From: Gammaproteobacteria bacterium
GTDB taxonomy: Bacteria > Pseudomonadota > Gammaproteobacteria > Xanthomonadales > Xanthomonadaceae
DNA: 8,908 nucleotides
NCBI GenBank assembly: GCA_030431185.1
Contig: JAUIJO010000136.1
Coordinates: forward strand, 1 to 8,908
Direction of reading: 5' to 3'
In this document: positions 1 through 6,146 of the stretch, piece by piece
Numbering within the stretch: position 1 is the stretch's first letter
Layout: each line of letters begins with the position of its first letter
Position numbers and translations under genes: made by a program
The notes under the pieces: generated by a model
The model's database searches: none
What the model was told of the DNA's origin: nothing
Seen by the model: only the letters and a program-made list of their open reading frames with translations

Positions 1-24
1 CGGCCCCGCAGCTCGCGACGGGAC

Positions 25-41
25 CGGCGCCGGGGGCGCCG
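25..41 (-). terminator. GC-rich hairpin just after the amidase stop codon
   Basis: A perfect 7-bp stem (CGGCGCC / GGCGCCG) with a GGG loop lies 2 nt beyond the amidase stop codon on the minus strand. It could help end transcription of that gene. No T-run follows it in the minus direction, so it is not a canonical intrinsic terminator, and such hairpins also occur by chance in very GC-rich DNA. Confidence 0.25.
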
Positions 42-43
42 CC

Positions 44-604
44 TCAGGGCAGCCTGCGCAGCCTGCAGCCGGCGAGCACCGTGTCCCAGGGGAACATCGG
101 CCCGGGGTCGCGCTTGCGGCGCACGCGAAGGCCGGGATCGTCCCGCGCCTCGACCTCGGTGGTATCGAGGTCTTCGTGCCCGGCGATCCCCGACAGTCCG
201 GGCAGCATGTCCTGCAGGGATTCCAGCAGGCCCAGCAGCGCGCTGACCTGGGCTTCCCCGTAGGGCTCGTCCATGGACTGGTGGGCCGCGTCCAGCCAAT
301 GCGGCCAGCGACCGGTGTTGACCAGTTCGATGCCGATCGATCGTGCGTTGTGGCCGCGCGTGTGGTGGGCGACGCGGCCGATGTCGACGTACTGGTGCAC
401 GCTGCCGTCGCGGTCGATGTAGAAGTGGCCGCTGTTGCCCGTGCCGCTGCCCGCGTAGAGGATCTGTTCGCCGAACTCGCGGGCGGTCGCCAGGTCCGGG
501 AGTTCGGTGCAGTGGATCACGACCAGGTCGATCGTGCTGCGGTCGCGGGCCTGCAACCGGCCCTCGTAGGGCAGGGGGGCGTGGACGATGGGCGGGGCGG
601 GCAT
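44..604 (-). CDS. N-acetylmuramoyl-L-alanine amidase (Amidase_2 / AmpD-like fold)
   Basis: The 186-aa product is a zinc amidase predicted to cut the bond between N-acetylmuramic acid and L-alanine in peptidoglycan or its fragments. Visible landmarks match the AmpD/T7 lysozyme family: His31 in VVIHCTE, a SGHFYIDRDG strand at about 59-68, Glu93 in SIGIEL, His143 in GHEDLD, and K164/D166 in KRDPGP. His31, His143 and Asp166 correspond to the AmpD zinc ligands H34, H154 and D164. No signal peptide or lipobox is visible, so a cytoplasmic role in muropeptide recycling is plausible, but it is not clearly the true AmpD orthologue and no symbol is given. The start at 604 is chosen because the reading frame upstream to 679 is arginine-rich non-homologous sequence, and because a likely promoter at 612-620 would exclude the longer form. 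No Shine-Dalgarno precedes the start. Confidence 0.88.
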   Translation of the reverse strand: MPAPPIVHAPLPYEGRLQARDRSTIDLVVIHCTELPDLATAREFGEQILYAGSGTGNSGHFYIDRDGSVHQYVDIGRVAHHTRGHNARSIGIELVNTGRWPHWLDAAHQSMDEPYGEAQVSALLGLLESLQDMLPGLSGIAGHEDLDTTEVEARDDPGLRVRRKRDPGPMFPWDTVLAGCRLRRLP

Positions 605-611
605 GGCCCGG

Positions 612-621
612 ATGCTACCAT
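612..621. promoter_or_regulatory. Near-symmetrical divergent extended -10 promoter element
   Basis: The decamer ATGCTACCAT reads as an extended -10 (TGnTAnnAT) on both strands: TGCTACCAT on plus (613-621) and TGGTAGCAT on minus (620-612). It sits between the divergent amidase and MOSC genes. On the minus strand transcription would begin about at 604-605, at the amidase ATG. On the plus strand it would begin near 628, about 50 nt before the MOSC start. No good -35 is visible on either strand, which is tolerated by extended -10 promoters. The call is from sequence pattern only. Confidence 0.45.
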
Positions 622-666
622 TCGCCACCGTCTCCGCCGCGCGCCGGTCGCGCCGCCGGCCCAGCC

Positions 667-681
667 ATGAGCCCCGCATGA
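667..681 (+). promoter_or_regulatory. Possible 4-codon upstream ORF overlapping the MOSC start
   Basis: ATG-AGC-CCC-GCA-TGA (MSPA) ends inside the MOSC start codon, forming an ATGA overlap at 678-681. It would lie within the predicted MOSC leader. The MOSC start has no clear Shine-Dalgarno, so re-initiation after this mini-ORF is conceivable. The mini-ORF also lacks a good ribosome site, and a chance origin is likely. Confidence 0.18.
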
Positions 682-1202
682 AACTGCCCCCCGCCGATTC
701 CCCCCTGGGCCAGCTGATGGCCCGCCTGCCCCGGGCCGGTCGGGTCGAATGGATCGGCCTGCGCCCGGCCCGCGACGTGCCGATGGAGGCCGTCGCCCAG
801 GCCCGGGCCGTCGAGGGCGTCGGCCTGGCCGGCGACCGCTACGCCGGCGGCAGCGGCAAGCGCGGCCTTACCCTCATCCAGTCCGAACACCTGCCCGCGA
901 TCGCCGCGCTGGCCGGGCTCGATGCCGTGGCGCCGGCCACTCTCCGCCGCAACCTGGTGGTTTCCGGGATTCCGCTGGTCGCGCTGAAGGGGCGTCGCTT
1001 CCGCATCGGCGGCGCGGTGCTGGAGGGCACGGAACCCTGCGATCCATGTTCGCGCATGGAGGACGCACTGGGTGCCGGCGGTTACAACGCCATGCGTGGC
1101 ATGGGTGGACTGTGCGCGCGCATCGTCGAAGGCGGCGAGCTTCGCCTGGGCGACGCGGTCGAGGCCCTGCCGGCCGCCACCGCGATGGGCGGGGGCGCCT
1201 GA
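678..1202 (+). CDS. MOSC-domain protein (YiiM-like)
   Basis: The 174-aa protein is a single MOSC domain, the beta-barrel module shared with the C-terminus of molybdenum-cofactor sulfurases and with YiiM-type proteins that handle Moco-linked sulfur or reduce N-hydroxylated compounds. Supporting motifs are GLAGDRYAGG (about 49-58), the RRNLVVSGI segment (90-98), and TEPCDPC with Cys121 and Cys124, one of which is the expected conserved MOSC cysteine. A YNAMRGMGGLCARI segment and a closing EGGELRLGD strand follow, as usual in the family. No N-terminal beta-barrel or C-terminal ferredoxin domain is present. The ATG at 678 is chosen because the frame upstream is arginine-rich leader sequence overlapping the divergent promoter. 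It is the first gene of a tight operon, with the hydrolase starting 2 nt after its stop. The substrate cannot be read from sequence. Confidence 0.85.
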   Translation: MKLPPADSPLGQLMARLPRAGRVEWIGLRPARDVPMEAVAQARAVEGVGLAGDRYAGGSGKRGLTLIQSEHLPAIAALAGLDAVAPATLRRNLVVSGIPLVALKGRRFRIGGAVLEGTEPCDPCSRMEDALGAGGYNAMRGMGGLCARIVEGGELRLGDAVEALPAATAMGGGA

Positions 1203-1204
1203 GC

Positions 1205-1744
1205 ATGCGCGGCCACTGCATCCTTTCGCATGGCTTCGAGAGCGGCCCCGACGCCACCAAGGTCACCGCGCTGGCCGACGCGGCCGAGCACCTGGGCTGG
1301 ACCCACGACCGACCCGACTACACCGACCTGGACGCCAGGCGCGAAGCCAGCGAGCTGGGCGACGTGCCGGCCCGCCTCGAGCGCCTGCTGGGCCTAGCGA
1401 AGGCGGCGGCCTCGCGCGGCCCGCTGGTCCTGGCCGGCTCGAGCCTGGGGGCCTGGATCTCCGGGCGCGTTTCGCTGCAGTTGCCGGTGGCCGGGCTGTT
1501 CCTGATGGCACCGCCGATACAGTTGGGCCCCGCCCCGCGGCTGGAGGCCGCCGACGTGCCGACCTCGGTCATCCATGGCTGGCACGACGAGCTCATACCC
1601 GCGAACGACGTGGTCGAGTGGGCGCGCGCCCGCAACGCCCGCCTGCTGCTGGTCGACGACAGCCATCGGCTTTCCGCGCATGTGGATGACAGCGCCGATG
1701 CCTTCGCCGCACTGCTGCGGTCGCTCGGCCGGCGCGGCGAATGA
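1205..1744 (+). CDS. Small alpha/beta hydrolase, YqiA/UPF0227-like esterase
   Basis: The 179-aa protein is a compact, lidless alpha/beta hydrolase. It opens with a beta strand and the SHGFESGPDATK loop, which resembles the oxyanion-hole region of small YqiA-type esterases. The nucleophile elbow is GSSLG at 78-82 with Ser80. The acid is probably Asp128 in HGWHDELIP and the base His154 in DDSHRL, giving a complete triad with correct order and spacing. There is no signal peptide, so it should act in the cytoplasm, probably on a small ester or thioester, but the substrate is unknown. It starts 2 nt after the MOSC stop; a purine-rich GGGCGGGGG stretch at 1187-1195 may be its ribosome site. Its stop overlaps the rlmKL start in an ATGA, suggesting translational coupling. 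Confidence 0.85.
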   Translation: MRGHCILSHGFESGPDATKVTALADAAEHLGWTHDRPDYTDLDARREASELGDVPARLERLLGLAKAAASRGPLVLAGSSLGAWISGRVSLQLPVAGLFLMAPPIQLGPAPRLEAADVPTSVIHGWHDELIPANDVVEWARARNARLLLVDDSHRLSAHVDDSADAFAALLRSLGRRGE

Positions 1745-3903
1745 ACATGGCCGCCGACACTGCGCCGACGCGCTTCTTCGCCAGTTGCGGCAAGGGACTG
1801 GAATACCTGCTGGCCGACGAGCTGGCAGCACTGGGCTGCGATAGCGCCAAGGCGGCGATCGCCGGCGTCAATGCGGTGGGTACGCTGGCCGATGCCCAGC
1901 GCGCCGTGCTGTGGTCGCGCCTGGCCAGTCGCGTTTTGTGGCCGCTGACCGAGTTCGACTGTCCCGACGAGGACGCGCTCTACGCGGGCGCGAAGGCGAT
2001 CGACTGGACGCGCCATCTCGAGCCGGGCCACAGCCTGGCCATCGACGCGCATGTCTCGGGCGATGCCATCACCCACGAGCGCTACGCGGCGCAGCGGGTC
2101 AAGGACGCCGTCGTCGACGTCATGCGCGAGGCCACCGGCGACCGTCCCGACGTCGACCTCGACGCGCCGGACCTGCGCCTCAACCTGGTGGTGCGCAAGG
2201 GGCGGGCGATCCTCTCTGTCGACCTCGGCGGCGGTCCGCTGCATCGCCGCGGATGGCGACAACACCAGGGCGAGGCGCCGCTGAAGGAAACCCTGGCCGC
2301 CGCCGTGCTGTTGCGTGGGCAGTGGCCCCGGATCTACGCGGAGGGCGGCGCGCTGCTCGACCCGATGTGCGGCAGCGGCACCCTGGTGATCGAAGGCGCG
2401 CTGATGGCCGCCGATGCCGCGCCAGGCCTGTCGCGCTACGGCGCGATGCGACCCACGCGCTGGCGCGGATTCGACGTCGCGCAATGGAAGCGCCTGGTCG
2501 ACGACTCGCGGCAGCGCGAGGCGGCGGGCATGAACGCACTGCGGGCGTGCTTCTTCGGAAGCGACAGCGACCCGGCGGCGATCCGTGCCGCGCGCGACAA
2601 TGCCGCGCTGGCAGGACTGACCGGCGTGATCGCCTGGGACCATGCCGATATCGGTCGCCTGCCCGTGCATCCGGCCGGGCGCGGGCTGGTGGTCTGCAAC
2701 CCGCCCTATGACGCGCGCCTGGCCGCGGATCCCGCCCTGTACCGCGCGCTGGGCGATGCCCTGCGCCATGCGGTCCCGGGCTGGCGTGCCAGCCTGCTCT
2801 GTGGCGACGCCCAGCTGGCGCGCGCGACGGGCCTGCGCGCGGCCAAGGTCTACCAGTTGTTCAATGGCGCCATCGAGTGCAGCCTCATCGCGGTCGATCC
2901 CGTCGCGCCGCCGGAGCGCAGCGTCAGCGAGCGCCCCGCGCTGAACGAAGGCGCGCAGATGGTCGCCAACCGCTTGCGCAGGAACCTGCGCAAGCTGAAG
3001 GCCTGGCGCCGGCAGGAAGGCATCACCTGTTTCCGGGCCTACGACGCCGACCTGCCCGAATATGCCGCGGCGATCGATGTCTACGAGACGGCCGAGTCGC
3101 CATCGCGCACGTTCCTGCACGTGCAGGAATACGCCGCGCCCGCGACCATTCCCGAAGCCGACCAGAATCGCCGCCGCAACGAGCTGATGGCCGCGGCCCG
3201 CGAGGTCTTCGACGTGCCGCGCGAGCAGCTCGCGCTCAAGACCCGGGCCAAGGGCAAGGGCGGCAGCAAGTACGGTGCGTTCGATACGCGCGGCGAGCTG
3301 CTGCCCGTCCGCGAAGGCCAGGCCCTGCTGCGGGTCAACCTGTTCGACTATCTCGATACCGGCCTGTTCCTGGACCACCGTCCGCTGCGCATGCGCCTGT
3401 TCGAGGAGGCCGACGATACCCGCTTCCTCAACCTGTTCGGCTACACCGGCGCGGCGACCGTGCAGGCCGCCGTCGGTGGCGCGCGTGCCACCACCACCGT
3501 GGACCTGTCGGCGACCTACCTGCAGTGGTGCGCCGACAACCTGTCGGCCAACGGCATCGGCGGGCGCCACCACCAACTGGTCCAGGCCGACGTGATGGAG
3601 TGGCTGTCGGCGGCCGGCGGGCAGTACGACCTGGTGTTCTGCGACCCGCCCACGTTCTCGAATTCCAAGCGCGCGGAGGATTTCGACATCCAGGCCGAGC
3701 ACGTGCGCCTGCTCCGGCTCGTCGTCGGACGCCTGGCGCCCGGCGGGGTGGCGTACTTCTCCAACAACTTCCGCCGTTTCCGGATGGACGATGCCGCTAT
3801 CGCAGGGTTCGCCGTTTGCGAGGAGATCAGCGCCGCGACGCTGCCGCCCGACTTCGCCCGCAACGCGCGCATCCATCGCTGTTGGCGGCTGCGGCCCCGC
3901 TGA
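1741..3903 (+). CDS. rlmKL: Bifunctional 23S rRNA methyltransferase RlmKL
   Basis: The 720-aa protein (E. coli RlmKL is 702 aa) is a fusion of two SAM-dependent methyltransferases. In E. coli the RlmL half makes m2G2445 and the RlmK half makes m7G2069 in 23S rRNA, acting on the same region during 50S assembly. Residues about 45-160 form the THUMP RNA-binding domain. The first Rossmann methyltransferase follows, with SAM motif I LLDPMCGSGT (D207-T214) and the catalytic NPPY at 320-323. The second half begins around residue 407 (MVANRL) and carries motif I NLFGYTGAAT (from N564) and DPPTFSNSKR (from D635). Both active-site motifs are intact. The start overlaps the hydrolase stop by 4 nt. A second in-frame ATG at 1747 is an equally possible start. 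It is the last gene of the MOSC-hydrolase-rlmKL operon; the functional link to those two genes is not obvious. Confidence 0.97.
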   Translation: MNMAADTAPTRFFASCGKGLEYLLADELAALGCDSAKAAIAGVNAVGTLADAQRAVLWSRLASRVLWPLTEFDCPDEDALYAGAKAIDWTRHLEPGHSLAIDAHVSGDAITHERYAAQRVKDAVVDVMREATGDRPDVDLDAPDLRLNLVVRKGRAILSVDLGGGPLHRRGWRQHQGEAPLKETLAAAVLLRGQWPRIYAEGGALLDPMCGSGTLVIEGALMAADAAPGLSRYGAMRPTRWRGFDVAQWKRLVDDSRQREAAGMNALRACFFGSDSDPAAIRAARDNAALAGLTGVIAWDHADIGRLPVHPAGRGLVVCNPPYDARLAADPALYRALGDALRHAVPGWRASLLCGDAQLARATGLRAAKVYQLFNGAIECSLIAVDPVAPPERSVSERPALNEGAQMVANRLRRNLRKLKAWRRQEGITCFRAYDADLPEYAAAIDVYETAESPSRTFLHVQEYAAPATIPEADQNRRRNELMAAAREVFDVPREQLALKTRAKGKGGSKYGAFDTRGELLPVREGQALLRVNLFDYLDTGLFLDHRPLRMRLFEEADDTRFLNLFGYTGAATVQAAVGGARATTTVDLSATYLQWCADNLSANGIGGRHHQLVQADVMEWLSAAGGQYDLVFCDPPTFSNSKRAEDFDIQAEHVRLLRLVVGRLAPGGVAYFSNNFRRFRMDDAAIAGFAVCEEISAATLPPDFARNARIHRCWRLRPR

Positions 3904-3910
3904 CCCGGCG

Positions 3911-3964
3911 GGCATCCCGGGCACCCCGGGTACTTCGGGTACTCCGGGTACTCCGGGCATCGAC
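3911..3964. repeat. Six imperfect 9-bp tandem repeats after rlmKL
   Basis: Six head-to-tail 9-mers with consensus GGYAYYCCG occupy this stretch: ggcatcccg, ggcaccccg, ggtacttcg, ggtactccg, ggtactccg, ggcatcgac. They begin 7 nt after the rlmKL stop, so they lie in the 3' untranslated region. The 9-nt period would encode collagen-like Gly-X-Y runs in one plus frame (GIPGTPGTSGTPGTPG), but that frame belongs to no supported gene. Each unit contains the self-complementary CCCGGG or a variant, so local pairing is possible. Confidence 0.85.
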
Positions 3965-4006
3965 GGCGGCGCGGCATCCGTGCGTCCCATCGAAGCCCGC
4001 GATTGG

Positions 4007-4029
4007 CGACGTTTCGCGATGTCGTTTTT
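4007..4029 (+). terminator. Candidate intrinsic terminator of the rlmKL operon
   Basis: CGACGT (4007-4012) pairs with ATGTCG (4019-4024) through six base pairs, one of them a G-T wobble, around the loop TTCGCG. It is followed directly by five T residues (4025-4029). The arrangement fits a weak rho-independent terminator 103 nt after the rlmKL stop and just before the presumed pirin promoter. The stem is short, so confidence is modest. Confidence 0.4.
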
Positions 4030-4041
4030 CGCATTCTTGGC

Positions 4042-4063
4042 TATCGTTCCGCAGGTGGAACGA
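4042..4063 (+). promoter_or_regulatory. Operator-like dyad overlapping a possible -10 of the pirin gene
   Basis: A perfect 7-bp inverted repeat, TCGTTCC-N6-GGAACGA (4044-4063), overlaps a -10-like TATCGT at 4042-4047. Its -35 partner would be at 4019-4024 (ATGTCG, poor match) with a 17-bp spacer. The geometry is what a dimeric repressor site over a promoter would look like, and transcription would start near 4054. No regulator gene is adjacent. The same bases could instead form a short RNA hairpin. Confidence 0.35.
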
Positions 4064-4084
4064 ACCGCTGCCGGGGTGTGGGTA

Positions 4085-4131
4085 GCGCCGGCCCCGTTCC
4101 GGCGCATCCTTGTCGCCAGCCAATCCTGGCG
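4085..4131 (+). promoter_or_regulatory. Two consecutive perfect hairpins in the pirin leader
   Basis: GCGCCGG-N7-CCGGCGC (4085-4105) and CGCCAG-N6-CTGGCG (4114-4131) are perfect inverted repeats 8 nt apart. They end 8 nt before the pirin ribosome-binding site GAGGG (4140-4144). If the promoter is near 4042 they lie in an approximately 98-nt 5' leader. They could stabilise the mRNA, act in attenuation, or simply reflect GC-rich composition. They do not match any riboswitch class I recognise. Confidence 0.4.
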
Positions 4132-4151
4132 CGTGAAACGAGGGCATCCCC

Positions 4152-5015
4152 ATGGCAACCCACGCCAACGACAGCCGCAATGCGCACGTCAGCCGCCTCG
4201 TCCGGGGCCAGCCTGCCTCGGACGGTGCCGGCGTCCGCCTGACCCGGGTGATCGGCAGCCCCATGCTCCCGGACCTCGACCCGTTCCTGCTGCTGGACGA
4301 ATTCGGCACCGACAAGCCCGAGGACTACCTGGCCGGCTTTCCCGACCATCCCCATCGCGGCTTCGAGACCGTGACCTACATGCTGGATGGCCGCATGCGG
4401 CACAAGGACAACCATGGCAACGAAGGCGTCCTCGTGCCGGGCAGCGTGCAGTGGATGACCGCGGGCCGCGGCCTGGTGCACTCGGAGATGCCCGAGCAGG
4501 AGGAAGGCCGCATGCGCGGCTTCCAGCTCTGGGTCAACCTGCCCGCGCGCGACAAGATGACCGCGCCCCGCTACCAGGAGTTCGCGCCGGAGCGGATCCC
4601 GGTGGTGCAACCGGCCGAGGGCGTCAGCGTGAAGGTGATCGCGGGCGAGGTCGACGGCGTCGCCGGTCCGATCGTGCAGCCGGCGACCGACCCGGTCTAC
4701 CTCGACATCGCGCTGGAGGCCGGTGCGGCCTGGGCACATCGCCTGCCCGAAGGGCACAGCGCGTTCGCCTACGCCTACGAGGGCGGCGTCACCGTGGGCG
4801 AGGGCGAGGACGCGCGCGCGCTTCCGGTACAGGCGCTGGCGGTGCTGGCGGGCGGCGAGCGCCTGGTGGTCGCCGCCGGCGATGGACCCGCGCGCCTGAT
4901 CCTGGTCGCCGGACGTCCGCTGAGGGAGCCCGTGGTCCGCCATGGCCCCTTCGTCATGAACAGCAAGCAGGAGGTCATGCAGGCCTTCATCGACTACCAG
5001 GAGGGCCGCTTCTGA
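4152..5015 (+). CDS. Pirin family protein (bicupin; first of two)
   Basis: The 287-aa protein is a two-domain cupin of the pirin family. The four metal ligands of the N-terminal cupin are all present: His66 and His68 in DHPHRGFE, His110 and Glu112 in GRGLVHSEMPE. The ligand spacing matches E. coli YhhW (H57, H59, H101, E103). The C-terminal cupin ends in the typical GPFVMNSKQEVMQAF segment. Some bacterial pirins oxidise quercetin in vitro, others bind metabolic enzymes; the physiological role here cannot be told. The start at 4152 has a good ribosome site, GAGGG, 7 nt upstream, and the preceding 90 nt are dyad-rich. It seems to be monocistronic, isolated from rlmKL by a 248-nt spacer and ended by the hairpin at 5096-5128. 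It is clearly diverged from the second pirin at 6710-7576, so this is not a recent duplication. Confidence 0.93.
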   Translation: MATHANDSRNAHVSRLVRGQPASDGAGVRLTRVIGSPMLPDLDPFLLLDEFGTDKPEDYLAGFPDHPHRGFETVTYMLDGRMRHKDNHGNEGVLVPGSVQWMTAGRGLVHSEMPEQEEGRMRGFQLWVNLPARDKMTAPRYQEFAPERIPVVQPAEGVSVKVIAGEVDGVAGPIVQPATDPVYLDIALEAGAAWAHRLPEGHSAFAYAYEGGVTVGEGEDARALPVQALAVLAGGERLVVAAGDGPARLILVAGRPLREPVVRHGPFVMNSKQEVMQAFIDYQEGRF

Positions 5016-5095
5016 GGGCCCGGGGCGCGGTCCCCGATGGGTTCGTCCGCGGCCGGGGCCGGGCACGTCGACCGGGGCAGGCACGGGGGCTGCAA

Positions 5096-5128
5096 CACGA
5101 AGGCCACGCATGATGCGTGGCCTTCGTG
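5096..5128. terminator. Strong 15-bp hairpin between convergent pirin and aqpZ
   Basis: A perfect 15-bp stem (CACGAAGGCCACGCA paired with its reverse complement) with a TGA loop lies 80 nt beyond the pirin stop and 25 nt beyond the aqpZ stop. Its position between converging genes suggests a bidirectional terminator. No long T-run flanks it on either strand, so it may also work as an RNA 3'-end stabiliser. The inverted repeat itself is unambiguous. Confidence 0.75.
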
Positions 5129-5153
5129 GCGTCCCTCGTGAACCGGAGGGCGG

Positions 5154-5888
5154 TCAGACGTCGCCGACGACGTCCGGGCGTTCGGGACCGAGCCAACGGT
5201 AGAGCATCCCGCCCAGCAGGCCGCCCAGGATCGGGGCCAGCCAGAACAGCCACAATTGCGAGATCGCACCGCTGCCGGCGAACAGCGCCACGCCGGTGGA
5301 ACGTGCCGGGTTCACCGAGGTGTTGGTGACCGGGATGCTGATCAGGTGGATCAGGGTGAGTCCCAGCCCGATGGCGATCGGCGCGAAGCCGACCGGCGCG
5401 CGGCTGTGGGTCGCGCCCATGATGATCACCAGGAACATGGCCGTCATCACCACCTCGCACAGGAAGGCCGCTGCCACGCTGTAGCCGCCCGGTGACAGTG
5501 CGCCGTACCCGTTGCTGGCGAAGTTGCCCGCCGACGCGGGATCGGAGGCGAAACTGCCCGAGCCACTGGCGATCTGCCACAGGATGAAGCCGCCCAGCAG
5601 GCCGCCGAGTACCTGCGCCACGATGTAGGGCAACAGGTCGCGCGCCGGGAAGCGCCCGCCGGCCCAGAGCCCGAAGCTCACCGCCGGATTGAAGTGACCG
5701 CCCGAGATGTGGCCGAACGCATACGCGCCGGTCAGCACCGTCAGGCCGAAGGCGAACGCGACGCCCAGGAAGGCGATGCCCAGGGGATTGCCATCGCCGC
5801 CGAAATTCGCCGCGAGCACCGCGCTGCCGCAGCCGCCCAGCACCAGCCAGAACGTACCTATGAACTCCGCACCCAGTCGCTTGATCAT
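5154..5888 (-). CDS. aqpZ: Aquaporin Z, inner-membrane water channel
   Basis: The 244-aa protein is a six-helix major intrinsic protein carrying both NPA half-helices: HFNPAVS (Asn67) and VNPARS (Asn193). The selectivity filter matches E. coli AqpZ by spacing: Phe47, His181, Thr190 and Arg196 correspond to F43, H174, T183 and R189. His and Phe at these sites indicate a water-selective pore rather than a glycerol facilitator. It should form a tetramer in the cytoplasmic membrane and speed water flux during osmotic shifts. GGGAGGG at 5896-5902 lies 7 nt before the ATG and is a strong ribosome site. The 258 nt upstream to the next gene hold that gene's terminator and presumably the aqpZ promoter, but no convincing -35/-10 pair could be picked. 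Length and motifs are normal and intact. Confidence 0.97.
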   Translation of the reverse strand: MIKRLGAEFIGTFWLVLGGCGSAVLAANFGGDGNPLGIAFLGVAFAFGLTVLTGAYAFGHISGGHFNPAVSFGLWAGGRFPARDLLPYIVAQVLGGLLGGFILWQIASGSGSFASDPASAGNFASNGYGALSPGGYSVAAAFLCEVVMTAMFLVIIMGATHSRAPVGFAPIAIGLGLTLIHLISIPVTNTSVNPARSTGVALFAGSGAISQLWLFWLAPILGGLLGGMLYRWLGPERPDVVGDV

Positions 5889-6094
5889 GGACTTTCCCTC
5901 CCGAAGAGACCGACTTGTTTGGCCATCGTTCAGGATGAAACTAGAGCCCGTGTGAGGCTGGCGTGTTCGTCCAGAGGGGGCAGGTGCGGCTCATGCGCGA
6001 CATCCGGTCCCCGGCCCGGTGGCACGCGGGCGGGCGCGGCGCGGTCCTCCCCTTTCCCCGCATCCCGGGCCTTGACCGGGCGCGCTAGCCATTG

Positions 6095-6123
6095 AAAAAG
6101 CCGCCCCGGTGGGGGGCGGCTTT
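6095..6123 (-). terminator. Rho-independent terminator of the small secreted protein gene
   Basis: An 11-bp perfect stem, AAAGCCGCCCC (6097-6107) with GGGGCGGCTTT (6113-6123), encloses a 5-nt loop. Read on the minus strand, the stem runs into TTTTT (6099-6095), the classic intrinsic terminator pattern. It lies 23 nt beyond the stop of the 6147-6602 gene. It should also insulate aqpZ from upstream transcription. Confidence 0.88.
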
Positions 6124-6146
6124 CATGTCGACGCGTCCCGCGGGAC

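Noticed and set aside
605..679. Longer start for the amidase at 679
   Set aside because: The added 25 residues are Arg-rich, not homologous to the family, and would overlap the divergent promoter and the MOSC start.
1318..4158. 946-codon open frame on the minus strand opposite the hydrolase and rlmKL
   Set aside because: It is an antisense shadow produced by the GC-rich codon use of the real plus-strand genes. Its composition (Arg, Gln, Ala, Val) is low in order, shows no domain, and the plus frames carry intact catalytic motifs.
3791..5113. 440-codon plus-strand frame with a collagen-like Gly-X-Y stretch
   Set aside because: It overlaps the ends of rlmKL and the whole pirin gene in another frame, is Arg/Gly/Ala-rich, and has no start signal. 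The Gly-X-Y run merely reflects the 9-bp DNA repeat.
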